NCBI GenBank assembly: GCA_023246555.1
Contig: JAHFIC010000005.1
Location: forward strand, 1-30,302
Reading direction: 5' to 3'
DNA from: Candidatus Magasanikiibacteriota bacterium
GTDB taxonomy: Bacteria > Patescibacteriota > Patescibacteriia > Magasanikbacterales > UBA922
Length of the DNA stretch: 30,302 nt
Under the pieces are notes generated by a model. That model worked only from the letters and a program-made list of their open reading frames with translations, did no database searches and was not told the origin of the DNA. A program made the position numbers and the translations under genes. Of this stretch, positions 15,637-24,083 are shown in pieces; positions within the stretch are counted from its first letter, which is position 1; the number at the start of each line of letters is the position of its first letter.

Positions 15637-18264
15637 CTAGCTTAATGATTTTTGTTGTGCTATTATTTTTGATAATTTTTCTCGCGTCTCATTCAGCTTT
15701 CTCCTCTGCTCATCCACGACTGATGACGGCGCATTGGTCACAAACTGCTCATTGGATAACTTTTTTTCAAGACTCGCCACGTACGGCGCTAGAGTGTCAA
15801 TTTCTTTTTGCAATCTCATGCGTTCCTTTTCCTTATCCACCACCCCAAGGAGATCAACAAAGACTTCCACTCCTGTTTGTACAACAAATGCGACAGATGC
15901 TACTGGTCGTTTGACACTGGTCGCTACCGTCATCTCGCCAGTTCTCGCCAGGTCGCGGATCACCGGCGACAACGTTTGCAAGAGCTTCTTTTGTTTCCGA
16001 GTATTCATCAAAACGGGAATTTTGTTTGCGGGGTCGATCCGGTAATCGGAACGAATCGCGCGCAATCCAATGACGATCGATTGCATGAGTGCAAATTCCT
16101 GCGTAATTTTCTTCGCGGAAGTCAATGTATTTGCTTCCGGCCACCGAGCCCCCAAAAGAACGGTCTTCCCTCGATACACTTCCTGCCAAATCGCCTCGGT
16201 CACAAATGGCATAAAGGGATGCCAGAGCTTTAAGATGGTATTGAGAATATAGTTTAATATACGATCTTTGTTTCCTTCAACTTTTGCTATCTCCAAATAC
16301 CAATCCGCAAGCTCGTCCCAGGTGAATCTGCGGAGCGTTTCCCCCGCAAGAGAAAAATTGTATGCTTCAAGCCGTGTCGTCACCTCTTGAATGGTCGCCG
16401 TGAGCCGCACCAGTATCCATTTGTCGGCCAGCGTTTTCCCTTGCGGCCGCTGGATAATGACCTTTGGCTTTTTGACATTCAAAAGCATGAATCGAGCGAC
16501 ATTCCAGAGCTTGTTGGTAAAATTCCGAAAACCGGCAACTTTTGCTTCCGACAATTTCATGTCATTCCCTGGCGTATTGCCGACAATCAGGGACAGTCGG
16601 GTCGCATCGGTGCCGAATTGAGAAATCATATCCAAAGGGTCAATGATATTCCCGAGCGACTTGCTCATTTTTCTGCCTTGTTCATCGCGAACCAGGCCGT
16701 GCAAGTAGACGGTTTGAAATGGAACCTTGCCCAATGCATACGTGGTCATAAGAATCATCCGCGCGACCCAAAAAAACAGGATATCGTAGCCGGTTTCGAG
16801 AACGGACGTCGGGTGATACGCGACAAGATCTTTCGTTTTCTTTGGCCAGCCCAAAGTAGAGAACGTCCAAAGTCCGGAGCTGAACCAGGTGTCAAGCGTA
16901 TCTGGGTCCTGCTCCCAACCAGCGCCTTTCGGAGATTGAACACCACAAAAAACTTCATTCCCCCGATACCATACCGGAACCCGGTGTCCATACCAAATTT
17001 GTCGGCTGATGCACCAATCGCGCAAGTTATCGATCCAATGGAAATAGGTCTTGTTGAATCGATCTGGAATAATCTCAATATCGCCGTTTTTTACCGCCGC
17101 CTGCATGAGTTTTTTGAGCGTAACTTTTTTTCCGCCACGCTGAAATTCTCTGGTCACGCCGATAAACCATTGTTTCCGTATTTGCGGCTCAATCACGCCA
17201 CCGCCGCGATAATTCGTCGCGACCCGATGAACATACTTCTCATCGATGGTTTCTAGGAGCCCTCTGGTTTTGAGTTTCTCGATGATCTTTGGTCTTGCCT
17301 CGACAATATCCAAACCCGCAAACTCGCCAGCGATTGGCAGAAGTTTTCCGTTGTAATCAATAATCTGCTCGCGATCGAGCTTGTGCCGTAGAGCGATGTC
17401 AAAATCCGTCGCATCATGCCATGGAGTGATGGTCATGACTCCAGTGCCAAACGCCATGTCAGCGGCTTTGTCCTTGACGATCGTCGCCGTAATCTTGCCA
17501 TTCAACCAGTCCGCCTCGAGCTTTTGTCCATGCTGATATTTCTTGTAGCGCTGATCATCGGGATGCATGACGATGTATTTATCGCCAAACTTTGTCTCTG
17601 GTCGAGCAGTGCCAATCACAAATGGACCGTATTTCAAATAATAAAATGCAGTCGTCTCTTCTTTCCATTCAATCTCATCGTCCGACACATTGGACTGCAT
17701 GACCGGATCCCAGTTAACAATGCGATCGCCCCGATAGATGATGCCATCATCATACATCTGTTTGAACATCGTTCGAACAGCGAGAGTTCTCGCATCGTCG
17801 AGCGTAAAGGCTTCACGCGACCAATCCAAGCTTGCCCCCATCTTTTTGCATTGATTGACAATCGTGTCGTGCGATTCCCGGGCAAACTGCTCCACCCGGC
17901 GCAAAAAGGCTTCTCGCCCCATGTCTTGTCGCGTCTTGTGTTCTGCATCAAAAATCATTTTCTCCACTTTTGTTTGCGTTGCAATCGCCGCGTGATCAGT
18001 TCCCGGAAGCCAGAGGGTTATCTCGCCTTTCATGCGGTGGTACCGGATCATGACGTCTTGAACCGCCAGCATAACCGCGTGCCCCATGTGAAGCGTGCCA
18101 GTGACGTTTGGCGGCGGTAAAACGATAGAAAATGGCTTAGCAGTTTTTTTGGACACTCGTTTTTTTATACATACATCCGGATCAAAAAATCCGCTTTGTT
18201 CCCAGCGTTTATAGATAGCGTCTTCGTATTTTTTTGCTTCGTATGCCTTCGAAAGTTCCTTCAT
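15637..18264 (-). CDS. valS: Valyl-tRNA synthetase
   Basis: An 875-residue class I synthetase from the ATG at 18264; a TTG 12 nt upstream is the other in-frame choice. PPPNVTGTLHMGHA holds the HIGH motif (59-62). An editing (CP1) domain follows, with GTARPETKFGD. KMSKS is at 532-536 in GRKMSKSLGN, then the anticodon-binding domain, and the C terminus is a coiled-coil arm (from about 805) that grips the tRNA. Where many relatives have a C-x2-C near residue 353, this protein reads NYRGGGVIEP, so no zinc site is expected there. It is the first gene of the valS, kinase-like, tyrS, argS operon. Confidence 0.96.
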   Translation of the reverse strand: MKELSKAYEAKKYEDAIYKRWEQSGFFDPDVCIKKRVSKKTAKPFSIVLPPPNVTGTLHMGHAVMLAVQDVMIRYHRMKGEITLWLPGTDHAAIATQTKVEKMIFDAEHKTRQDMGREAFLRRVEQFARESHDTIVNQCKKMGASLDWSREAFTLDDARTLAVRTMFKQMYDDGIIYRGDRIVNWDPVMQSNVSDDEIEWKEETTAFYYLKYGPFVIGTARPETKFGDKYIVMHPDDQRYKKYQHGQKLEADWLNGKITATIVKDKAADMAFGTGVMTITPWHDATDFDIALRHKLDREQIIDYNGKLLPIAGEFAGLDIVEARPKIIEKLKTRGLLETIDEKYVHRVATNYRGGGVIEPQIRKQWFIGVTREFQRGGKKVTLKKLMQAAVKNGDIEIIPDRFNKTYFHWIDNLRDWCISRQIWYGHRVPVWYRGNEVFCGVQSPKGAGWEQDPDTLDTWFSSGLWTFSTLGWPKKTKDLVAYHPTSVLETGYDILFFWVARMILMTTYALGKVPFQTVYLHGLVRDEQGRKMSKSLGNIIDPLDMISQFGTDATRLSLIVGNTPGNDMKLSEAKVAGFRNFTNKLWNVARFMLLNVKKPKVIIQRPQGKTLADKWILVRLTATIQEVTTRLEAYNFSLAGETLRRFTWDELADWYLEIAKVEGNKDRILNYILNTILKLWHPFMPFVTEAIWQEVYRGKTVLLGARWPEANTLTSAKKITQEFALMQSIVIGLRAIRSDYRIDPANKIPVLMNTRKQKKLLQTLSPVIRDLARTGEMTVATSVKRPVASVAFVVQTGVEVFVDLLGVVDKEKERMRLQKEIDTLAPYVASLEKKLSNEQFVTNAPSSVVDEQRRKLNETREKLSKIIAQQKSLS

Positions 18265-18278
18265 AGGCGCATACAAAT

Positions 18279-18307
18279 AGGGTACTAAAATAAGCGAAAA
18301 AAGGCAA
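18279..18307 (-). promoter_or_regulatory. Possible promoter of the valS operon
   Basis: The minus strand has TTGCCT (18302-18307), a 17-bp spacer and TACCCT (18279-18284). The match is modest. Initiation near 18272 would leave a leader of under 10 nt. No tRNA-responsive T-box is present: the space between the divergent genes is too short. Confidence 0.35.
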
Positions 18308-18329
18308 TTTTCCGAAGAGGATCATGCCG

Positions 18330-18358
18330 TTGACAGAAGGAATCTTTTGTGCTATGCT
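18330..18358 (+). promoter_or_regulatory. Promoter of the small membrane protein pair
   Basis: TTGACA (18330-18335), a 17-bp spacer and TATGCT (18353-18358). The predicted start at about 18365 gives a 46-nt leader with a hairpin and an SD site. The promoter lies downstream of an alternative in-frame ATG at 18324, which supports the later start at 18411. Confidence 0.7.
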
Positions 18359-18367
18359 TTTTTATTA

Positions 18368-18396
18368 CCCTCTGATGACTGCGAGCGTACAGAGGG
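18368..18396 (+). promoter_or_regulatory. Hairpin at the 5' end of the small-gene leader
   Basis: CCCTCTG (18368-18374) pairs perfectly with CAGAGGG (18390-18396) across a 15-nt loop. It starts within a few bases of the predicted transcript start and ends 4 nt before the AGGAGG site. It may stabilise the mRNA or control access to the SD site. Confidence 0.5.
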
Positions 18397-18410
18397 GAGA
18401 AGGAGGACAC

Positions 18411-18635
18411 ATGCTCGACAGACTCATGATTGGACTCTTCCTTCTGGTCATGGCTTTCCCAGAAGAAGCCGGCCCGATCAACGGCTGGCGGGTCGCGGCG
18501 ATGATCGTTGCGGCAATCTTTGTCGCGGCGCTCTTCTGGAACCGCGACAAAACGAGTTCAATCGGCCGGACGATTCCACCGGATCGACGGTTGACCCGCA
18601 ATCTTAATGGAATCAAGGATTTAGAAAAGAAGTGA
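18411..18635 (+). CDS. Small membrane protein, unknown function
   Basis: A 74-residue protein that I do not recognise. The start at 18411 is set by AGGAGG (18401-18406), 4 nt before the ATG, and by the promoter at 18330-18358. Two hydrophobic stretches (about 5-15 and 26-42) are separated by PEEAGPINGW, so it probably spans the membrane twice as a hairpin. A basic, polar C-terminal tail follows, ending in DLEKK. The gene is visibly richer in G and C than its neighbours, and its strong SD site is unlike the surrounding genes. It is followed 10 nt later by a second small membrane protein gene. Confidence 0.65.
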   Translation: MLDRLMIGLFLLVMAFPEEAGPINGWRVAAMIVAAIFVAALFWNRDKTSSIGRTIPPDRRLTRNLNGIKDLEKK

Positions 18636-18645
18636 GGAAATAAAA

Positions 18646-18978
18646 ATGAGAGTCATTGCATTGCTGTTCGGTCTCTTTTTTCAACTTCTCATCGCTCTTT
18701 TCATACCTGGTGGCGTCATCATTACCGCTCTCCTTTTCTACGCTTCCAGGCAGGAAGGCGACCGGGTAAGGAAGCCGACTCTTGTGATCGAATCCCCGTC
18801 AGGGCGTGAGATCGCGATACGCCTCGGCACGGTCATCCTTCTCGGGCCGACAGAAGGAAGGAGGGTCGCCGTGATTCTCAATCCAATCGGGGTTCTCCTT
18901 CTGTGGAAAAAACTCTGGTATCGCAGTTCTGGCGATCTTTACGCGATCTTTTTCGAAAAGATGGAGAAAGAGAAATAG
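18646..18978 (+). CDS. Small membrane protein, unknown function
   Basis: A 110-residue protein that I do not recognise. An SD-like GAGGAAAT lies just upstream of the ATG. Residues 2-32 form a long hydrophobic segment (one membrane span or a tight pair). A soluble stretch with basic charges and ESPSGREIAIRLG follows, then a second hydrophobic segment near 75-88 (VILNPIGVLLLW) and a charged tail ending in EKEK. It is translated right after the 74-residue protein, and both have two hydrophobic regions, so they may form a small membrane complex. No enzyme motif is seen. Confidence 0.65.
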   Translation: MRVIALLFGLFFQLLIALFIPGGVIITALLFYASRQEGDRVRKPTLVIESPSGREIAIRLGTVILLGPTEGRRVAVILNPIGVLLLWKKLWYRSSGDLYAIFFEKMEKEK

Positions 18979-19048
18979 GTGGAGTAACAGTATATGGGAG
19001 GGTGGTCAAGGAGGGATCACCAACACAATACTTTTATATAAGAGTCTT

Positions 19049-20197
19049 GTGGCACGTGATATTGAAACACAATTCAAGGAACTTATTGCCGAGCGCAAGC
19101 GAGTGCTTCTTGTTTTTCGCAAACACGGCGACGGCGATTCGATCGGCAGTGCGGTCGCGCTGGCGCTTTTTTTAAAAAAACTCGGCAAAGAAGTGGATAT
19201 TATTTCTGATTGCTTTGAGCCACGGAATGGATTTGGATTCCTTACCGACCTCCAAACCATTCACGCCCATGCCAACCATCTGCAAAAATTTACCTTATCC
19301 ATTGATGTGAAAGACGTCGGAGTTGAATCGCTCTCGTACGATATCCAGAATGAAAAACTTCGCATCGTGATCATGCCAAAAAGCGGCTTCTTGACGCGCG
19401 ACCGCGTCCGCACGGCGCAGTCGGAATTTCTCTATGACGCGATCATTGTCCTCGATACTGCCGACCTTCATGCGCTCGGCGGGCTGTATGAAGAAAATAC
19501 GGAATTATTCTTTACCACGCCGCTCGTGAACATCGATCATCACCCCGCGAACGAACATTTCGGACAGATCAACCTGGTTGATCTCACCAAATCCACCACG
19601 GCAGAGGTGATATTTGAACTCATGCAAAAAATCGGCGATGAATACATTGATGAATCGATTGCGACCGCCCTTTTGACCGGCATCATCGCGAAAACGCGCA
19701 GTTTCAAAAATGACGCAACGAAACCGACAACTCTCGAACACGCCAGCGCATTGGTTGCTCTTGGGGCTGATCGAGAAAAAATCGTTCAGCATCTTTTCCG
19801 TACACGCACCATTTCAGCGCTCAAATTATGGGGTGCGGCACTCTCCCACTTGAAACACGATCGTGAACGGCATCTGGTGTGGAGCACCCTCACCCGAGAG
19901 GATTTCGCAAGAACTGGGGCAATGGAGCACGAGTTGGTCGATGTGATCGATGAGCTTATCAGCAATTCTCCAGATGCTGGCATTACCGTACTCATGCATG
20001 AACACGAAACTACTGATGGAAATGGTGTTCACGTGCTCATCAAAACAGACAAACACTACCGCGCTAAACAACTGCTTCAGCCATTTAACCCGACTGGAGA
20101 TGATCGACTGGTTTCATGCGTATTGAAAGACAAAACATTGCAGGAAGCAGAAAATCTGATTATTGATCATGTAAAAAAATCCCTGCCGATCGCATAA
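19049..20197 (+). CDS. DHH-family phosphoesterase (NrnA/RecJ-like), motifs altered
   Basis: A 382-residue protein with the layout of NrnA-type nanoRNase/pAp phosphatases. Motif I is GDGDSIGS (27-34), VLDTADL follows with D136, the DHH motif is NIDHHPANEHFG (161-172), INLVDLTKSTTAEVI is typical, and a C-terminal DHHA1-like domain closes the protein. Two departures are clear. The motif I histidine (H-x-N-P-D-G-D in relatives) is replaced: the sequence reads RKHGDGD with R24 at that place. The DHHA1 substrate-binding GGGGH-x2-A-S-G is replaced by NPTGDDRLVSC. Catalysis may be reduced or changed. The start is GTG at 19049, a few bases downstream of a TATATA, so the mRNA may be leaderless. It faces the gpmI gene. 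Confidence 0.85.
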   Translation: MARDIETQFKELIAERKRVLLVFRKHGDGDSIGSAVALALFLKKLGKEVDIISDCFEPRNGFGFLTDLQTIHAHANHLQKFTLSIDVKDVGVESLSYDIQNEKLRIVIMPKSGFLTRDRVRTAQSEFLYDAIIVLDTADLHALGGLYEENTELFFTTPLVNIDHHPANEHFGQINLVDLTKSTTAEVIFELMQKIGDEYIDESIATALLTGIIAKTRSFKNDATKPTTLEHASALVALGADREKIVQHLFRTRTISALKLWGAALSHLKHDRERHLVWSTLTREDFARTGAMEHELVDVIDELISNSPDAGITVLMHEHETTDGNGVHVLIKTDKHYRAKQLLQPFNPTGDDRLVSCVLKDKTLQEAENLIIDHVKKSLPIA

Positions 20198-20219
20198 ATG
20201 AGGAAGAAGGTGGACAAAT

Positions 20220-21797
20220 TTATATAAGCGGACGGCCGGTCATTTCCTCTGGCGGTTCAAGACCAAGGATTTTTAACACTGTTGGTGCAACATCTGCCAA
20301 GATCCCAACCGGATGCATAAGCGATAGATCGCCTTCTGGCGGATCCCCGGCCGGTCCGGCCTGGCCTTTATAGGCGCTCCCAATAATCAAAAACGGCACG
20401 GGATTCGTACTATGCTCTTTGTCGATTGCGCCCGTTTGGATATTCATAATTTCTTCGGCATTTCCATGATCTGCGGTAACAAGAAGCACGCCGCCGACAC
20501 CAAGCGCATGCGATGCGATATCTCCCAGACACTCGTCAATGATTTCACAAGCTTTTATTGTCGGAACCGCTTCACCCGTATGCCCCACCATATCGGCATT
20601 GGCAAAATTAACGAAAATAACGTCATAATCACCTGACTCAATCGCTCTCACTGTTTCTTTCGCAATCTCTCGCGCCGACATCTCCGGAGCCACGGCGTAC
20701 GATGCCACAGCCGGCGAGGGAATAATTTTTCGCTCCTCCCCGACAAACGGCGCTTCAATGGTCCCGTTTAAAAAAAAAGTGACGTGCGCGTATTTTTCCG
20801 TTTCAGCGATGTGAAATTGTTTTAACCCAGCACTGCTCAAGACTTCCGCAAGACATCCGTGGATAACAACTGGCGGAAACGCGACCACAACCGGTATTTC
20901 CTTTTCATATTCCGTCATCGTCACAAACAGCAAATCTTGAATGTGTCGACGGTTAAATTTCGCAAAACTCGGCAAAACAAATGCTTGGGTCAATTCCCGC
21001 GCACGATCTGGACGAAAATTAAAAAAAATAATTGCATCTCCGTCTTCCACTCGCGCAACTGGTTTGCCCTCACTCCCAATAACAACCGGAGCGAATTCCT
21101 CGTCGTAGATATTTGCCGCATATGATGCTTCAATCGCATGAAGCGGCTCGGAATCATAGGACTGAGCAACCCCCTCTGCGATCGCGCCGTATGCCACCGC
21201 AATCCTGTCCCATCGATTATCTCGGTCCATGGCATAAAACCGACCGGAAAGTGTTGCTATCGCACCTCGTTTAAGTGTCTTCATTTTTTCTTCTAAACGG
21301 CGGACGAAATCAATGCCGCTATTGTACGTCGTGTCTCGACCATCCAAAATGACGTGAACAAACACATCTTTGATTTTCTCGCGCTTCGCAAACTCGAGAA
21401 GTGCGTAACAATGCTCCTCGCTGGCATGCACATTCCCAGGACTTACCAAACCGATAAGGTGGAGTCGAGATCGACGTGTGCGGACATGGTCTGCCGCCTG
21501 CATGAACGCTGTGTTCTCAAAAAAAGATCCGTCTTCGATGCTGGTACTGATGCGCGGCAGTGTTTGGTAATACACGCGCCCGGCGCCTATGTTTAAATGC
21601 CCAACTTCTGAATTTCCCATTTCCCCAAATGATAATCCGACCTCGGTAGACGACGCAAAAAGCGTCATCGCGGGATATTCGCGAATAAAACGGTCGATGT
21701 TGGGTGTTTTCGCCGCGGCTATGGCATTCCCCTCACCCGGCGGAGCAACACCCCATCCGTCAAGAATCGCAAGAACAACTGGCTTTGGACGAGACAT
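20220..21797 (-). CDS. gpmI: 2,3-bisphosphoglycerate-independent phosphoglycerate mutase
   Basis: A 525-residue metalloenzyme that interconverts 3- and 2-phosphoglycerate in lower glycolysis. VLAILDGWG at the N terminus binds one metal. GNSEVGHLNIGAGR contains the phosphoserine nucleophile S63. TADHGNAE near the C terminus provides further Mn ligands. The length is typical (about 510-550). It follows eno by 39 nt on the same strand and converges on the DHH gene, with 22 nt between their stops and no clear terminator. Confidence 0.96.
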   Translation of the reverse strand: MSRPKPVVLAILDGWGVAPPGEGNAIAAAKTPNIDRFIREYPAMTLFASSTEVGLSFGEMGNSEVGHLNIGAGRVYYQTLPRISTSIEDGSFFENTAFMQAADHVRTRRSRLHLIGLVSPGNVHASEEHCYALLEFAKREKIKDVFVHVILDGRDTTYNSGIDFVRRLEEKMKTLKRGAIATLSGRFYAMDRDNRWDRIAVAYGAIAEGVAQSYDSEPLHAIEASYAANIYDEEFAPVVIGSEGKPVARVEDGDAIIFFNFRPDRARELTQAFVLPSFAKFNRRHIQDLLFVTMTEYEKEIPVVVAFPPVVIHGCLAEVLSSAGLKQFHIAETEKYAHVTFFLNGTIEAPFVGEERKIIPSPAVASYAVAPEMSAREIAKETVRAIESGDYDVIFVNFANADMVGHTGEAVPTIKACEIIDECLGDIASHALGVGGVLLVTADHGNAEEIMNIQTGAIDKEHSTNPVPFLIIGSAYKGQAGPAGDPPEGDLSLMHPVGILADVAPTVLKILGLEPPEEMTGRPLI

Positions 21798-21836
21798 ACG
21801 ATGAAAAAATGATGTCTCAATTACGGAATAATAAAA

Positions 21837-23090
21837 TTATTTTTTGGTTTCAATCTCAATCTCCATTAAACGATTATACTTCTCCACTCGCTCCGAGCGC
21901 GATAATGATCCGGTTTTAATAAACTCCGCATTCACCGCTACGGCAAGATCAGCAATAAATGTGTCGGCCGTTTCACCGGAACGGTGAGAAATAACGATTG
22001 CATACCGATGCCTGCGAGCCAAGGTTGCCGCGGCAATCGTCTCGGAAAGAGTGCCGATTTGATTTGGCTTCAAAAGGACCGTATTCGCGACACTGTGTTC
22101 AATTCCTCGCTGTATTCTTTGGATATTCGTCACAAATATATCATCTCCCACCACTCGCACGTGTTTGCCAAATTTTTTGGTGAGCTGTGACCACGCCTCC
22201 CAATCATCCTCAGCCAGAGGATCCTCGAGAGAAATAAGTGGATATTTTTTTATCCATCGCTCTAAGACGCTCATCATTTTATCCGAACTCGATGCCTGTT
22301 TTTGACTCAAAAAATAATACTTGCCCGCATGATAAAATTCGCTCGCGGCTAAATCCATGCCAAGGTACACCTGTTTTCCTGGCACGAGATCCGACGCTTT
22401 GATTGCCGCAACCAAAAGTTGAAGCGCCTGCTCGTTGTTGGCAAGTTCGGGTGCGTATCCGCCCTCATCTCCGACATTCGTCGCATACCCTTTTTCACGA
22501 AGAATCGCGCCAAGAGAATGAAAAATTTGCGAGCCCATGCGAACGCGTTCAGAAAACTCTTTGTGCGCCGGCAGCAGCATAAACTCCTGTACAGTCAGAT
22601 TGTTATCGGCATGACGACCGCCATTGATCACATTCATCATAGGGACTGGCATGCGCCAGTCTTTTTCCTTGAATCGAAAAACATCGCGGATATATCGATA
22701 GAGTGGTACATGCGCTGAAAGCGCAGCGGCCCGGCACACGGCAAGTGATACGGAAAGAATCGCGTTCGCCCCAAGTTTCTTTTTGTTTGGCGTACCATCG
22801 AGTTCGATCATGAATTCATCAATCCCTTGTTGCTCTCTCGCATCTCTGCCAACAATCCTAGGTCCAATAATCGTATTCACATGTTTCACGGCTTTGAGCA
22901 CTCCTTTGCCGCCGTAGCGTTTCCGCGCTCCGTCGCGAAGTTCCACAGCTTCATGCGTTCCGGTGGACGCCCCACTTGGAACGGCCGCAATGCCAATAGT
23001 TCCATCGTCAAGAAACACTTTCGCCTCCACTGTGGGATTTCCTCGAGAATCCAAAATCTCCCGTGCCGTAATTTTTTGAATCTTTGACAT
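21837..23090 (-). CDS. eno: Enolase
   Basis: A 417-residue enzyme that dehydrates 2-phosphoglycerate to phosphoenolpyruvate. It has the N-terminal ITAREILDSRGNPTVEAKV, the metal and substrate loop SGASTGTHEAVELRDG, LEDPLAEDDW, GDDIFVTN, and the catalytic region LLKPNQIGTLSET followed by SHRSGET. An SD-like AAAGGA precedes the ATG, and a promoter is visible at 23115-23143, so eno-gpmI can be transcribed without gap-pgk. Confidence 0.97.
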   Translation of the reverse strand: MSKIQKITAREILDSRGNPTVEAKVFLDDGTIGIAAVPSGASTGTHEAVELRDGARKRYGGKGVLKAVKHVNTIIGPRIVGRDAREQQGIDEFMIELDGTPNKKKLGANAILSVSLAVCRAAALSAHVPLYRYIRDVFRFKEKDWRMPVPMMNVINGGRHADNNLTVQEFMLLPAHKEFSERVRMGSQIFHSLGAILREKGYATNVGDEGGYAPELANNEQALQLLVAAIKASDLVPGKQVYLGMDLAASEFYHAGKYYFLSQKQASSSDKMMSVLERWIKKYPLISLEDPLAEDDWEAWSQLTKKFGKHVRVVGDDIFVTNIQRIQRGIEHSVANTVLLKPNQIGTLSETIAAATLARRHRYAIVISHRSGETADTFIADLAVAVNAEFIKTGSLSRSERVEKYNRLMEIEIETKK

Positions 23091-23114
23091 AATTCCTTTA
23101 TTGATATGCCCTGT

Positions 23115-23143
23115 AGATTACATCATCTTTATTTGAAATACAA
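23115..23143 (-). promoter_or_regulatory. Promoter of eno-gpmI
   Basis: Minus strand: TTGTAT (23138-23143), a 17-bp spacer, TAATCT (23115-23120). The predicted start is near 23108, with a leader of about 18 nt that contains the AAAGGA ribosome-binding site. Confidence 0.5.
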
Positions 23144-23148
23144 CGCAA

Positions 23149-23169
23149 CACCCCGCCTTTGGCGGGGTG
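23149..23169 (-). terminator. Hairpin terminator after the SIMPL gene
   Basis: CACCCCGCC (23149-23157) pairs perfectly with GGCGGGGTG (23161-23169) around a 3-nt loop. On the minus strand it is followed by TTGCGTTGTATTT, a weak U tract. It separates the SIMPL gene from the eno promoter. Confidence 0.55.
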
Positions 23170-23187
23170 AAATTGGAATGCTATTCT

Positions 23188-23988
23188 CTATTGAATTTCG
23201 TAGGTCACCGACACACGCATAACCACATCAGCTGAGCCAGATTCAAACGGCGCAGGACCGCCGCCAAGCCCATCAGCCCGCATGCTGTACAACATCCCAC
23301 CAAACTCTTTTCCATCGGCTTCAAACTCATTATAAGAAACGATGCTCACCAATGACACGCCAAGAGCCCGCGCAAGTTTCACCGCCTTCTCACCCGCCTT
23401 TTGAAGCGCAAGATCCCGCGCCTGACTCCGGTATGTCTCGGGATCATCAATCGTGAATTGCACACCTTGGACGATATTCGCCCCGACATCCCCGGCAAGA
23501 GCCAGCACAGCGCCGGCTTTACTCAAGTCACGAATTTTGATTGTCACTTGTTGATTGACTTCATATCCGTCCGGTTCTTCGCCGCGCTCCTCGGTCCACT
23601 GTGTCTTTGGGTAAATATTATAATTTGTCGTCTGAATATCTTTCGGATCAACACCAAGACCCTTCAATTTATCAATCAGCGCTCGTACGGTCGCATCACT
23701 CTTTCCCTGCACCTCCGCAACCGTTTGACCTTTCATTTGCACGCCCATGGTCACAATCCCAATGTCAGGCACCGCCGTGACTTTCGCATCTGCTTCTATG
23801 TGAATCGTCCGTTCACTCTTCGGTGATTGGCCGATAAAACGATATGCTTGAAGCTCATTGCGAATACGTGCCGCCAAAAAGACAATACTATACACCAAAA
23901 AAACTCCTAGAAGCGTTGCCACCAGCTTCCGCGCAAATTCATTTTCAAAAAACGCTCCGTGTTTTTTCCCTCTTTGTTCGACAGGCAT
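23188..23988 (-). CDS. SIMPL-domain (DUF541) membrane-anchored protein
   Basis: A 266-residue protein from the ATG at 23988. A GTG at 24087 is in frame and overlaps the pgk stop, but it lies upstream of the promoter at 24025-24033. A short basic N terminus is followed by one membrane segment (about 20-38) and then the SIMPL/DUF541 domain, with RTIHIEADAKVTAVPDIGIV, LKGLGVDPKDIQTTNYNIYP and DVVMRVSVTYEIQ at the end. SIMPL proteins form oligomeric rings outside the cytoplasmic membrane; their role is poorly known and has been linked to oxidative stress and to the envelope. Its place between pgk and eno is a curiosity. Confidence 0.88.
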   Translation of the reverse strand: MPVEQRGKKHGAFFENEFARKLVATLLGVFLVYSIVFLAARIRNELQAYRFIGQSPKSERTIHIEADAKVTAVPDIGIVTMGVQMKGQTVAEVQGKSDATVRALIDKLKGLGVDPKDIQTTNYNIYPKTQWTEERGEEPDGYEVNQQVTIKIRDLSKAGAVLALAGDVGANIVQGVQFTIDDPETYRSQARDLALQKAGEKAVKLARALGVSLVSIVSYNEFEADGKEFGGMLYSMRADGLGGGPAPFESGSADVVMRVSVTYEIQ

Positions 23989-24024
23989 ACCATGTGAAGA
24001 ATTAGAAATAATATACTGCCCTTT

Positions 24025-24033
24025 AGTATACCA
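24025..24033 (-). promoter_or_regulatory. Extended -10 promoter of the SIMPL gene
   Basis: TGGTATACT on the minus strand (TATACT at 24025-24030), identical to the element before the DUF4012 gene. Initiation near 24018 gives a 30-nt leader to the ATG at 23988. Confidence 0.5.
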
Positions 24034-24083
24034 TGCAGGTGTGCTAAAATCGATTTTTGATTGCGCTCGCAGTCCACCGCCCC

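Noticed and set aside
16387..17256. 289-codon open frame on the plus strand
   Set aside because: It is fully antisense to valS, whose protein motifs are clear. Its translation has no recognisable domain.
18265..18323. Possible T-box riboswitch before valS
   Set aside because: The space is under 60 nt and lacks the T-box sequence and specifier stem.
18324..18410. Earlier ATG for the 74-residue membrane protein
   Set aside because: It precedes the promoter -35, and the strong SD site is placed for the ATG at 18411.
18994..19041. 15-codon open frame after the second small membrane protein, with SD-like sequence
   Set aside because: Too short and featureless to support as a gene; the AGGAGG inside it has no start codon at a proper distance.
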